This document shows, piece by piece, positions 1 through 8,809 of a stretch of 38,429 nucleotides of DNA. The stretch comes from Bacteroidaceae bacterium (GTDB lineage: Bacteria > Bacteroidota > Bacteroidia > Bacteroidales > Bacteroidaceae). The notes below the pieces were generated by a model. The model was given only the letters and a program-made list of their open reading frames with translations. It had not been told where the DNA came from and ran no database searches. How positions within the stretch are numbered: position 1 is the first letter of the stretch; every line of letters begins with the position of its first letter. Position numbers and translations under genes: made by a program. The stretch spans positions 9,564-47,992 of the forward strand of contig JABUUA010000018.1 in the NCBI GenBank assembly GCA_021443405.1. The letters run 5' to 3'.

Positions 1-2589
1 CACTTCCTGGAGCACATGTGCTTCAACGGCACGAAGAACTTCCCCGGTAACGGGGTGATTACATACCTCGAGTCCATCGGTGTGAAGTTCGGCGCCCAGC
101 TCAACGCCTACACCAGCGTGGATGAGACGGTGTACAATATCAATAATGTGCCGACGGGCCGCGAGACGACCATCGACAGCGTGCTGCTGATTCTGCACGA
201 CTGGAGCCACGACCTGACGCTGGCCACCGAGGAAATCGACAAGGAGCGCGGCGTCATCCACGAGGAGTGGCGCACGCGTAGCAGTGCCACTATGCGCATC
301 TTTGAACGTCAACTCCCGAAGCTCATGAGCAACAGCCGCCCCGGTAACCGCCTGCCTATCGGCACGATGGAGGTGATAGACAACTTCAAGCCCGAGGTGT
401 TGCGCGCTTATTATGAGCGTTGGTATCGCCCCGACCAGCAGGCCATCATCGTGGTGGGTGACCTGGATATCGACCATGTGGAGAAGGCCATCAAGGAGAT
501 GTTTGGTCCCATTCCTATGCCCGTCAACCCCGCCGAGCGCGTTTATTACGGCGTGGAGGACAATAAGGAACCCATCGTGGTGTGCGACCATGACAAGGAA
601 CAGACCTTGCCCATCGTGCTCGTGATGAGCAAGCATCCCGACCTGACTCCCCGCGAGTACCACAACACTATGCCTTATCTGACCACAAAGTTGCTGATGG
701 GTGCCGCCACAAGTATGCTGAACCAGCGCTTGAACGAGCTGTCGCTCGACCCCTCATGTCCTTATCTCCAGGCCTCGGTTGACGACGGAAACTTCTTGCT
801 TTCAGGCGAGACCCAGTGCGTCGAGATTACTATCATCCCGAAGGAAGATAAGGTGAACGAGGCCGTGACGATCGTAATGCAGGAGGTGTATCGTGCCGTC
901 AACCATGGTTTCACCGCCACGGAATATGGTCGCTGGCGCAATGAGTTCCTGAGTCAGGTACAGGCATTGTACGACAACAAGGACAAGCGCGAGCATCCCT
1001 CGTTCATACAGGAATGTGTCAAGCACTTCATTCAGAATGAGCCCATGCCCGGCTTGGAGATGGAATATCAGCTCTACAACGCAATGCTGCCGCAAGTTCC
1101 CGTGGAGGCCGTTAACCAGGTGTTTGCCCAATTGATGAGCAAAGACGACACCAACTTGGTAGTGCTGAGCATGAACCCGGAGAAGGAAGGCTTCGTGCAG
1201 CCCAACGAGGCGAAAATGCTCGAAGCCATCCATGCCGCCCAGCAGGCCAACTTGCCCGCTTACGAGGACAACGTGAAGAACGAGCCTCTGATTGCCAAGT
1301 TGCCTAAGCTCGGCAAGATAAAGAAGCAGCAGGTAGGTCCTTTCGGCAGCACCATCCTGATGCTGGGCAATGGCGTTCGCGTCATCATGAAGCCCACCGA
1401 TTACAAGGACAACGAAATCGTGATGCAGGCTTATAGCAACGGCGGAACCGCCCGCTATTCGGAAGAGGACAAGTACACCCTTTCCATGCTGTCTCAGTTG
1501 GTGGGTGCCAGTGGTCTGGGCGAGTTCACCGACACGGAGTTACAAAAGGCTCTGGCCGGCGTGCAAGCCAGTGTGAATCCCAGCATCGGCCGTCGCACAG
1601 AAAAGCTGACCGGAACGGCCGTTCCCAAGGATCTGCGCACTTTGTTCGAGTTGATTTATCTCCACTTCCAGCCTCTCAAGCGCGACGACAAGGCAGTCGC
1701 TTCCGTCATGCAGCAGATGGCCGAGAGTCTTCGCAACCGCGAGGCGAACCCCTTGCAGGCATTCAGCGACACCATCAGCACTACGATGTATGGCCACAAC
1801 AGCCAGTTCGTGCTGATGAAGGAGCCCGATTTGGAGAAGGTGTCGTATGACCGTGCCTTGGAAATCTATCAGGACCGCTTTGCAGACGCCAGCGATTTCA
1901 CCTTCGTGTTCGTTGGAAGTTTCGACCCCGACAGCATTCGCTACTTCTCACAGCAGTATCTTGCCAACCTGCCGAAAGTACGTCGTAACGACTCTCCCGT
2001 AGATGACAACTACAACATCCGCACGGGCAAGCACGAGAAAGTCTTTGCCAAGAAGATGACACAACCGCAGTGCCGGATGCTGATGCTCCTGACGTCGCCC
2101 GTGAAGAATACGTTGAAGAACGAGATTGCCACCGATATGGTGGGTCAGATTCTGAGCATGCGTCTCTTGGAGACCATCCGTGAGGAGATGGGCGCGGCCT
2201 ATAGTGTGGGCGCTCTCGGCGTTTTCGTGCCGACGTCTTCCGGCGACTTCTCGGCTGCGCTGCAGATACAAGCTCCCGTGAAGCCCGAGTTGGTGGACAC
2301 CTGCCGTCAGGTCATCGACCAGGAGTTGAAGGCGCTTGCCACCAATGGCGCCGAGGAGAAGTACATCCAGAAAGTGAAGGAATACCTGCTGAAGTCGTTT
2401 AAGGAGAACGACCGCGACAATAGTGCATGGCTCGAATGGCTGATGTCGATGGACTATTACAACGCCGACAAGTACACAGGCTACGAGGCGATTGTCCAGA
2501 ATCTCAAGAGCGAGGACATCCGCAAGGCCGCTGCGCAACTGTTAGAGGCTGGTAACGCCATCACCGTCGTCATCACGCCCGAGCAGTAA
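1..2589 (+). CDS. M16 family zinc metallopeptidase (pitrilysin/insulinase type), 5' end cut by window edge
   Basis: The reading frame is open from base 1, so the true start lies upstream and about 862 codons remain. The first visible residues are HFLEHMCFNG, which contain the HxxEH zinc-binding and catalytic motif of inverzincin peptidases; the third zinc ligand is expected in the ERGVIHEEW segment about 75 residues on. A second, non-catalytic M16 half follows, with typical blocks such as RLLETIREEMGAAYSVG near the C-terminus. Family members of about 900-950 residues carry two such repeats and form a clamshell that degrades peptides in the periplasm or at the outer membrane. The signal peptide would lie in the missing part, so location is inferred. 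The gene converges on the GH97 gene, with a strong inverted repeat between them. Confidence 0.93.
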   Translation, partial: HFLEHMCFNGTKNFPGNGVITYLESIGVKFGAQLNAYTSVDETVYNINNVPTGRETTIDSVLLILHDWSHDLTLATEEIDKERGVIHEEWRTRSSATMRIFERQLPKLMSNSRPGNRLPIGTMEVIDNFKPEVLRAYYERWYRPDQQAIIVVGDLDIDHVEKAIKEMFGPIPMPVNPAERVYYGVEDNKEPIVVCDHDKEQTLPIVLVMSKHPDLTPREYHNTMPYLTTKLLMGAATSMLNQRLNELSLDPSCPYLQASVDDGNFLLSGETQCVEITIIPKEDKVNEAVTIVMQEVYRAVNHGFTATEYGRWRNEFLSQVQALYDNKDKREHPSFIQECVKHFIQNEPMPGLEMEYQLYNAMLPQVPVEAVNQVFAQLMSKDDTNLVVLSMNPEKEGFVQPNEAKMLEAIHAAQQANLPAYEDNVKNEPLIAKLPKLGKIKKQQVGPFGSTILMLGNGVRVIMKPTDYKDNEIVMQAYSNGGTARYSEEDKYTLSMLSQLVGASGLGEFTDTELQKALAGVQASVNPSIGRRTEKLTGTAVPKDLRTLFELIYLHFQPLKRDDKAVASVMQQMAESLRNREANPLQAFSDTISTTMYGHNSQFVLMKEPDLEKVSYDRALEIYQDRFADASDFTFVFVGSFDPDSIRYFSQQYLANLPKVRRNDSPVDDNYNIRTGKHEKVFAKKMTQPQCRMLMLLTSPVKNTLKNEIATDMVGQILSMRLLETIREEMGAAYSVGALGVFVPTSSGDFSAALQIQAPVKPELVDTCRQVIDQELKALATNGAEEKYIQKVKEYLLKSFKENDRDNSAWLEWLMSMDYYNADKYTGYEAIVQNLKSEDIRKAAAQLLEAGNAITVVITPEQ

Positions 2590-2642
2590 CGTCTAAGCAA
2601 GCGGCGGGAGACCTCGGCTGTCTCTGCTGCGTTTCATATAAT

Positions 2643-2679
2643 GAGTACTCGAGTACCTCCAGTGGGTACTTGAGTACTC
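2643..2679. repeat. Inverted repeat between convergent genes (possible bidirectional terminator)
   Basis: Arms GAGTACTCGAGTAC (2643-2656) and GTACTTGAGTACTC (2666-2679) pair over 14 positions with one mismatch around a 9-base loop. Each arm is itself nearly palindromic. It lies between the convergent M16 and GH97 genes. There is no adjacent T-run; a T-rich stretch (GATTTTTCTTCC) begins about 17 bases later. It may act as a terminator or as a protein-binding palindrome. Confidence 0.6.
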
Positions 2680-2751
2680 TGCGTATGATCTGGCCGATTT
2701 TTCTTCCTGTGTGTCGCTCGCTGTTCGTTGGGACAATACGATGGGCTTCGC

Positions 2752-4872
2752 TTATTTCGCTATCAAGCTTAGGGCGAAGCCGCCGCCGGGGGCTTGCTTG
2801 ATGGTGAACTTGTCACCCTGCTTCACCACCTTCTTGCTGATGACGTAGGCCTTGGGGTTGTGCTCGTAGTGCGCATCCTTGGCGTCTTGGTAGAGCGTAC
2901 ACTCGTACTTGCGGCCCTGGTCGAGGAAGTCGAGGGTGAGTTTCGTGGTGTGACCTTGCTGGTCGCACTTGCCGCCCACGAACCAATTGTCGGTTGTCTT
3001 GGCTTTGCGAGCCACGGTCACGTATTGCGCCGGCTCGGCCTCGAGGTAGCGAGAGTCGTCCCAGTCGGCCGCCACATCGCGGATGAATTGGAATGCGTCG
3101 TTGTAACGCTCGTAGTGCTCGGGCAGGTCGGCCGCCATTTGCAAGGGACTGTACATGGTGACGTACAGCGCCAGTTGGCCCACCAGCGTGGTGTGCACCC
3201 ACGAATCATTGTCGCACCAGGTGGAGAGTTGTGTTTCTAAGATGCCCGGCGTGTAGTCCATGGGACCGCCGATAAGGCGTGTGAAGGGCAGAATCACCGT
3301 GTGGTAAGGAGCGCTGCCGCCGAAGGCCTCGTATTCGGTGCCGCGTGCCGACTCGTTGCCCACCCAGTTGGGATAGGTGCGACAAAGGCCTGTGGGCCGA
3401 CTGGCCTCGTGGGCATTCACCATGATGTGGTGGTCGGCGGCCTTCTTGATGGCGCGTAGGTAGTGCTGGTTGCTGGTCTGCGAGTAGTGGTATTCGCCGC
3501 GTGGCAGCACGTCGCCCACGTAGCCGCTCTTCACGGCGTCGTAGCCGTAGCGGTTCATGAAGGCATAGGCCTCGTCCATGCGGCGGTCATAGTTGGGGAT
3601 GGCGCCCGAGGTCTCGTGGTGCATCATCAGTTTCACGCCCTTCTCGTGAGCGTAGCGGTTGAGTTCATCTACGTCGAAGTCGGGGTAGGGCGTCACGAAG
3701 TCGAAGACGTTATCCTTATAGTGACCGAACCAGTCTTCCCAGCCTATGTTCCAGCCCTCGACCAGCACTTCCTGCAGTCCGTTCTTGGCGGCGAAGTCGA
3801 TGTAACGCTTCACGTTGGCCGTGTTGGCTGGGTGAGTGCCGTTGGGTTTCACCTTGGTGTAGTCGGTTTTCTCAATGTCCACCGACGGAAGCTCGTCGGT
3901 GTAGGCCCACGGCTTGCCGCCGGCAATCATCTCCCACCACACGCCGCAGTACTTCGTGGGGTGAATCCACGACGTATCGTCCAGCACGCAAGGCTCGTTG
4001 AGGTTGAGTGTGAGGCTCGAGGCCAGTATGTCGCGGGCATCGTCGCTCACGATGATGGTTCGCCAAGGTGTGCTGAACGGGGTCTGAATGTACCCCTTGA
4101 CCCCCGAGGCATCAGGCGTGAGATGCGAGGTGAACACCCAGGTCTGGTCGTTGAGGTCGAGGTGCATGGTGGGGTAGTCCACGCAGGCCGCCTCGTGGAT
4201 GTTGATGTACAGACCGCCGTCGGTCTTCAGTTGCAGGGCCGTCTGCACGCCTGTCTTCGAGAACTGTGTCTGCGATGAATTTTCGGTCCAGGCTGCGTCG
4301 AACTTCTCGCGTATCTGCGACATTCGTGAGATGACGTGCTCATATTCCTGCGTGTCGTAGTCGCCCGGAATCCAATACGCCGTGTGGTCGGCCGTCATGG
4401 CAAACTCCGTCTTCTCCTCGCTGATAAGGAAATAGTTGAGGTCGGCCTGCTGCGGGAACTCGTAACGCAGGCCCATGCCGTCGTCATAGACGCGGAAGCG
4501 GATGGCGATGTTGCGGTTCTGCGCGTCCTGACGTAAGTTCACGAGCAGTTCGTTGTAGTGGTTGCGGATGTTCTTCCACTCGCCCCACACGGGTTGCCAC
4601 GTCTCGTCGAAGGAGGCGCGTTCGGTGCTCGTCACGCGGAAACCATCCATGAGGTCGGTCTCCTCCATGCCCTTGCTGGCGTGCTTGTCCTTTTTCAACT
4701 CCAGTCCGAGATGCGAGCGCCTTGTCACCTCCTGGCCCTTGTATGTCATGTGGTAGGCGGGGCGCGTTCCGTCCAGTTCGAAGGTCACTTTCACCTGTCC
4801 GTTGGGCGAGGTCACCTCTTGCGCCAGCAGACCCAGCGGGAGGAAGCTCAGTAGAAATAATAGATTACGCAT
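2752..4872 (-). CDS. Glycoside hydrolase family 97 alpha-glucosidase, SusB-like inverting type
   Basis: About 706 residues with signal peptide MRNLLFLLSFLPLGLLAQ. The ATG at 4872 was chosen because it gives a clean signal peptide; an in-frame ATG at 4902 would add ten residues before it. The enzyme should release glucose from the non-reducing end of alpha-glucans in the periplasm. Key acids are visible: E420 (HHETSG), E489 (NAHEASRP), E507 and E513 (NESARGTEYE). Their spacings, 69 and 24 between E420, E489 and E513, equal those of Bacteroides thetaiotaomicron SusB E439, E508 and E532. This points to the inverting, calcium-dependent subgroup rather than the retaining alpha-galactosidase subgroup. 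The gene starts 85 bases after the GH66 dextranase stop on the same strand with no clear promoter between, so the two probably form an operon for dextran or other alpha-1,6-glucan breakdown. Confidence 0.93.
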   Translation of the reverse strand: MRNLLFLLSFLPLGLLAQEVTSPNGQVKVTFELDGTRPAYHMTYKGQEVTRRSHLGLELKKDKHASKGMEETDLMDGFRVTSTERASFDETWQPVWGEWKNIRNHYNELLVNLRQDAQNRNIAIRFRVYDDGMGLRYEFPQQADLNYFLISEEKTEFAMTADHTAYWIPGDYDTQEYEHVISRMSQIREKFDAAWTENSSQTQFSKTGVQTALQLKTDGGLYINIHEAACVDYPTMHLDLNDQTWVFTSHLTPDASGVKGYIQTPFSTPWRTIIVSDDARDILASSLTLNLNEPCVLDDTSWIHPTKYCGVWWEMIAGGKPWAYTDELPSVDIEKTDYTKVKPNGTHPANTANVKRYIDFAAKNGLQEVLVEGWNIGWEDWFGHYKDNVFDFVTPYPDFDVDELNRYAHEKGVKLMMHHETSGAIPNYDRRMDEAYAFMNRYGYDAVKSGYVGDVLPRGEYHYSQTSNQHYLRAIKKAADHHIMVNAHEASRPTGLCRTYPNWVGNESARGTEYEAFGGSAPYHTVILPFTRLIGGPMDYTPGILETQLSTWCDNDSWVHTTLVGQLALYVTMYSPLQMAADLPEHYERYNDAFQFIRDVAADWDDSRYLEAEPAQYVTVARKAKTTDNWFVGGKCDQQGHTTKLTLDFLDQGRKYECTLYQDAKDAHYEHNPKAYVISKKVVKQGDKFTIKQAPGGGFALSLIAK

Positions 4873-4957
4873 AAGTAGTAGGTTTGGTTTCTGGAAAATC
4901 ATATTGTTGTCGCGGGTGACGAGTTTGGAATGTCGGCGTCGGGACGGGTTGTCGAGC

Positions 4958-6838
4958 CTATTCCAGCACGAGCATGTCCCAGTATTTCAGTGCCGGCAGG
5001 GTCACGGTCACGGTGCCGTCTGCCTGCGTGAAGGCCAGTTCCTGCGGCGCTCCGCCGTGATAGTCGGGCGAGGCCACCCACACGCGCTGCACGTCTGCAA
5101 CGTTGAGTGTGAGCGTGAGGTCGGTCACTTCCTTCGGTTCGGGCATGGTTCCGGCGAGGTCGCGCCACTGCGTGCAGTCGGCCTGACGGAAGTTGAGCAG
5201 GCTCACCACGGTTCGGTCGCCCACGCGAGTGCTGTAGGCCGCGATGCTGCCCACCTGCGGCGGCCAGGCATTGAGAGTCACGCCCGCCTTGTTGGTGGTT
5301 GGGGTTAGCGCCGTTTCCGTTCCACTGCCGCGCAGCAGTTGTTCGTAGGCAACGAGGAAATCGTAGTAGTTGACCATCTTCTTGCGCAGACTGCTGCTCA
5401 TGGTCACGGTCTGACTAGGGAAGTATTCGTTGCAGAGCATGTGGTCGCCCAGTTCCAGATGAGCGCCGCCGAGAGCGAAGATGGCGGCGTCGGTCAGCAG
5501 CACGCCCGGCTCATTGAAAGCGCCAGACGCCTTGCCGTAGTTCATATAGGCGGCGAACACCGTCTGCAGCGTGCCCTTGCTGTATGTCTTGTTGTCGAGG
5601 ATGTGGCGGCGGAGCGCGTCGTATTCCGTCTCGCCTTCCCACAGTTCGTCGTAGAGAAACGAGGTCGTCTCGCTGCCCGCAATCTCCTGAGCGCCCCAAC
5701 CTCCCACGGCGTTCATCACCAATTCCTTGGAGGGGTGGCGCTTGGCCATGGCCTTCAGAAACTTCGCATAGCCGGCCTTCAGGTCGATTTCGTTGCCCAT
5801 GTAGCTGTAGCGCGTGCCGCGATAGCCCAGTTGGTCCACGTGGAAACCGTCGAAGTCAAGGTTGCAATACACCTCGTCGTTGCGATCTCCCAAGTAATTC
5901 TGCCACTGTAGGTTCGAAGGGTCCATCAGGTAGATGCTCTGCGACTTCCACGAGGCGGGCAGACCCGAGTGAGCGTCCGGTTCCTTGTGCGCCTTGTCCT
6001 TGTAGATAGCCCACGCCTTCATGTTCACACCGTCGTCGGCCCCGTCCTCCAAGGCGCCGAAGCAAAGATTGTAGAACATTGCCTTCATGCCATAGCGGTG
6101 CTGCACGTCGATGTATTTCTTCACCACGCTGGTCACCACCTGTCGGTTGGCCACGTCCTTGTAGGTGGCCAGCAGTTCGTCGCGGGTTCCGCCCAAGGGC
6201 CAGTGGTGTTTGTTGTGCCAGTCGTAGAACTGAACGCCGTTGATGTGGCAACGGTTCAGAAATTCCATCTCCGATTCCACTTTGGCGACCTTCGATATGT
6301 CGTAGTCAGCCACGAAACCGTAGCGGGGATACAACTTCCACGAACTGGAAACGTCCACGCCGATAGTGGCGCAGAGCGTCTGCGATTCGCCGTGGGGAAC
6401 GTAGATGTCCGCAAGATACCCCACGCCGTCGTCCAGCGGCGTCAGCCATGTCCACTGCCGCCCGTCGAGCGGATGCTCCAACACCACGTCGGCGCCACAG
6501 CGGTAGCGCACTCTCGCCTCCGCGGGCAGTTTGTAGGTGGAACTGGGAATGGAGAAACTGACGACCTCGCCGGGAGCGTAGATGGCCTTGTCGGTGCTGA
6601 GGTCGATGACCAGACTGTCCTTCAGGCTGAAAAGCTGATGGGCCACGGGGCCGAAGGTGATGCTGTCGATGGCAGCCGTTGCAAAGTCGTGACCGCCGAT
6701 GCGAACGGCTTCGCCCGCCTGGCTGTAGGTCATCTCGCCCAGCGCGGCATTGGCGCTGTTGCCGCCCTGCCACACGCGGGTGTACTGGGCGTAAATCCCC
6801 AAGGGAAGGAAACAAAACGATAAAAGTAGTTGCTTCAT
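4958..6838 (-). CDS. Glycoside hydrolase family 66 protein (endo-dextranase-like)
   Basis: About 626 residues, beginning with signal peptide MKQLLLSFCFLPLGIYAQ. GH66 enzymes are retaining endo-dextranases or cycloisomaltooligosaccharide glucanotransferases. The likely nucleophile is D335 in DGFHVDQLG and the acid/base E398 in FLYDELWEGE; their separation of 63 is close to the 68 between D385 and E453 of the Streptococcus mutans dextranase. A beta-rich N-terminal domain (about residues 60-165), a (beta/alpha)8 barrel and a C-terminal beta-sandwich follow the family layout. An alternative ATG at 6850 adds four residues; 6838 was preferred because the promoter predicts a transcription start near 6860 and leaves a longer leader. 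There is no lipobox, so a periplasmic or secreted location is inferred. Cyclodextran-forming activity cannot be excluded. Confidence 0.88.
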   Translation of the reverse strand: MKQLLLSFCFLPLGIYAQYTRVWQGGNSANAALGEMTYSQAGEAVRIGGHDFATAAIDSITFGPVAHQLFSLKDSLVIDLSTDKAIYAPGEVVSFSIPSSTYKLPAEARVRYRCGADVVLEHPLDGRQWTWLTPLDDGVGYLADIYVPHGESQTLCATIGVDVSSSWKLYPRYGFVADYDISKVAKVESEMEFLNRCHINGVQFYDWHNKHHWPLGGTRDELLATYKDVANRQVVTSVVKKYIDVQHRYGMKAMFYNLCFGALEDGADDGVNMKAWAIYKDKAHKEPDAHSGLPASWKSQSIYLMDPSNLQWQNYLGDRNDEVYCNLDFDGFHVDQLGYRGTRYSYMGNEIDLKAGYAKFLKAMAKRHPSKELVMNAVGGWGAQEIAGSETTSFLYDELWEGETEYDALRRHILDNKTYSKGTLQTVFAAYMNYGKASGAFNEPGVLLTDAAIFALGGAHLELGDHMLCNEYFPSQTVTMSSSLRKKMVNYYDFLVAYEQLLRGSGTETALTPTTNKAGVTLNAWPPQVGSIAAYSTRVGDRTVVSLLNFRQADCTQWRDLAGTMPEPKEVTDLTLTLNVADVQRVWVASPDYHGGAPQELAFTQADGTVTVTLPALKYWDMLVLE

Positions 6839-6865
6839 GGTTGCCTTCATGGTGTAGATTTCAAT

Positions 6866-6897
6866 GCAAAATTATGATGTCGACGGCATTTTTCCAA
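6866..6897 (-). promoter_or_regulatory. Promoter of the GH66-GH97 operon
   Basis: Read on the minus strand: TTGG (6897-6894), a 19-base spacer, then TAATTTTGC (6874-6866). This matches the Bacteroidetes -33/-7 consensus. Expected transcription start is near 6860, leaving a very short leader. Confidence 0.75.
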
Positions 6898-6967
6898 GCA
6901 GATGTAGTGCTTTAGTAGTGCGGAACGAAGGAAAACACGCTGGGAACCAGTCGTCAGCGACCGTACT

Positions 6968-7984
6968 CTATGGCTGGTTTAGTAGTGTTCTCGCTCGCTC
7001 TATCATGGAGTCTCTGCCCTGCAGCGCCACGGCGGAGTCGAGCAGACAGCGTTCGTCGGGCTCGATGCCGAACTCTATTTGTTGCATCTTTGCGTCGAAG
7101 GAAGGCGAAGCACTGAAGCGAACCGCCCAGCCGTTGGGCAGTTCGGCGCTGAAGGGCATGCCGCTGCCACCGCCCGTCTGGTCGCCCAAGATGGTTACGT
7201 CGGGCAGTTCTTTCATGTCGCGCACGAAGATGTTGCAGGCGCTGTAGCACTCTCTGTTGGTAAGCACCACCACGGGTTTCTGCCAGCGGTAGCCGGTGCT
7301 CGGGTCGAGATATTCAGCCATGGGGGTGGCGAAGTCGTTATGCCCAGGCCCTGTCTTGTAGGTGACATAGCCCACATGACGGCGCTCGTTGGTGAAATGC
7401 GAGGCCAGTTGCTCGGCGTTGGTGAGCAGTCCGCCGCTGTTGCCGCGCACATCCACGATGAGTCCGTTGCACGACCGCATAAGGTAGAGCGCGTCGCTGA
7501 TGTTGCCTTCCCCGATGGGACTGGCGAAACTCTCGTACACGAGGTAGCCGACATTGTCGTCCAGAATCCGGTATTTCAGACCGGCCGCTATCTTGTAGTC
7601 GCTTCCCAAATACTGTTGGCGCAGTCCCTCGTCGAGGCAGCGCGGGTAGTCCTCATACCAATGCCAGTAGCGCGCCACGTCGTAACTGGTGTAAAGGTTC
7701 ACATGTCCGTCCTTGAGTTCGCTCAGCATGGCGGCCATCACCTCCATCAGTTGTTGCTGCGTCATTTTTGGATTCAGCTTCTTGAAGTAGCGACTGCGCA
7801 CTTCGTCCCAGTTGACGTGCTTGTAATCAAGGAAACAGTAGTGCTCGTCGATAATCTGCCACAAGGCCTTCAGGTTGCCTTCGGGTGTGTCGGTGGCTTC
7901 GGGCATATCGAAACAACTCCCCAGACAAAGGGAAATCACCAGCCCTACGGCCAGTTGCCAAATGCGATTCAGGAGTCGTTTCAT
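6968..7984 (-). CDS. S41 family peptidase, lipoprotein
   Basis: 338 residues. The N-terminus ends in a lipobox (LCLGSC), so the protein is probably lipid-anchored facing the periplasm or cell surface. A helical N-terminal region (DEHYCFLDY, LSELKDGHVNLY) precedes the S41 fold: GLIVDVRGNSGG is the conserved strand-turn and NRECYSACN holds the likely catalytic serine. GDQTGGGSGMP occupies the place where CtpA-type enzymes have YGKG, so the lysine of the Ser-Lys dyad appears absent. That suggests a tricorn-like catalytic arrangement or altered activity. No PDZ domain is evident. Its ATG overlaps the stop of the DUF3316 gene by four bases, implying translational coupling. Substrate unknown. Confidence 0.85.
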   Translation of the reverse strand: MKRLLNRIWQLAVGLVISLCLGSCFDMPEATDTPEGNLKALWQIIDEHYCFLDYKHVNWDEVRSRYFKKLNPKMTQQQLMEVMAAMLSELKDGHVNLYTSYDVARYWHWYEDYPRCLDEGLRQQYLGSDYKIAAGLKYRILDDNVGYLVYESFASPIGEGNISDALYLMRSCNGLIVDVRGNSGGLLTNAEQLASHFTNERRHVGYVTYKTGPGHNDFATPMAEYLDPSTGYRWQKPVVVLTNRECYSACNIFVRDMKELPDVTILGDQTGGGSGMPFSAELPNGWAVRFSASPSFDAKMQQIEFGIEPDERCLLDSAVALQGRDSMIERARTLLNQP

Positions 7985-8724
7985 AGCGAGAGACCTATTA
8001 AAAAGGAGTGGGAGAACTGGCGCTGCGTGATGCTGTGGAGGCGCTGTTGCTGCAGGTCACACAGATAACCGACCACCAACTGGCGGTTGCCAACGGGGAA
8101 ACCTGCCGTGAGGCGCTGGCGCAGGGAACGGTCGTTGCCCCAGTGCGTGGGCGCGATGTTGTGGTCGTAGCGGCCTTGTTCAAACAGATTGTAGTAACTT
8201 TGTCCGTACTGCGGCGCGAAGCGAGCCCCGACGATGGGGAGTTGCAGGTCGTAGTCGACGGGCAGACGCTGCCGTTTTACGGGGATGACGACCTGCACAC
8301 GGGCGTGCAGTCCGAAGGCGACGCCCGTACGAGCGTTGGCCGGATTGTTGCCGTTGCGGAGGTTGTAAGTGCCTCCCAAGTGGGCTTCGGCCTGCGGACC
8401 GACGGCCATCGTCCAATGGTCCTTCTTCCACTGGCGGTCCCATCCGAAGGCGAAATGCAGGTCGCCGCTGTGTTCCGTGAGGAAGTGGTGGCGGTAGAGC
8501 GGTGCGTATTGCAAGAGGGTCTGTGTTCGGAAAACAAAATTTGTGTTGCGCTCGAGGCTTCGTTGACTGAGTGCCATCACGCTGAGCGCCGCGCCGCGAT
8601 ACTCCAACGGCGAGAGATACGTGTCGGCTTGCCGCGTTCCCCCCACGCCTAAGAACAGAGCGTTCTGTGCGCCGGTCGTAAGACTGGCCCAGCAGAGAGC
8701 GAGGAAAAAGAGTATTCTCGTCAT
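7981..8724 (-). CDS. DUF3316 family secreted protein
   Basis: 247 residues with signal peptide MTRILFFLALCWASLTTGAQ. The rest alternates aromatic and polar residues in beta-strand style and ends with LIGLSL, compatible with a small outer-membrane or periplasmic beta-barrel. It resembles the DUF3316 family of Prevotella and Bacteroides, whose role is unknown; the family assignment is from recall of its general features. It is coupled by a 4-base overlap to the S41 lipoprotein gene and begins 85 bases after the topoisomerase IV A stop. No -7/-33 promoter was found in that gap, so cotranscription with the topoisomerase gene is possible. Confidence 0.7.
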   Translation of the reverse strand: MTRILFFLALCWASLTTGAQNALFLGVGGTRQADTYLSPLEYRGAALSVMALSQRSLERNTNFVFRTQTLLQYAPLYRHHFLTEHSGDLHFAFGWDRQWKKDHWTMAVGPQAEAHLGGTYNLRNGNNPANARTGVAFGLHARVQVVIPVKRQRLPVDYDLQLPIVGARFAPQYGQSYYNLFEQGRYDHNIAPTHWGNDRSLRQRLTAGFPVGNRQLVVGYLCDLQQQRLHSITQRQFSHSFLIGLSL

Positions 8725-8809
8725 GGCGTTGCGTTGGTGGTTGCTGTATGTCTGTGGTCCGTCACCGCGGTGGCAGGATTGTTTTATCCGATGAAATCAC
8801 ACGTTTTTG

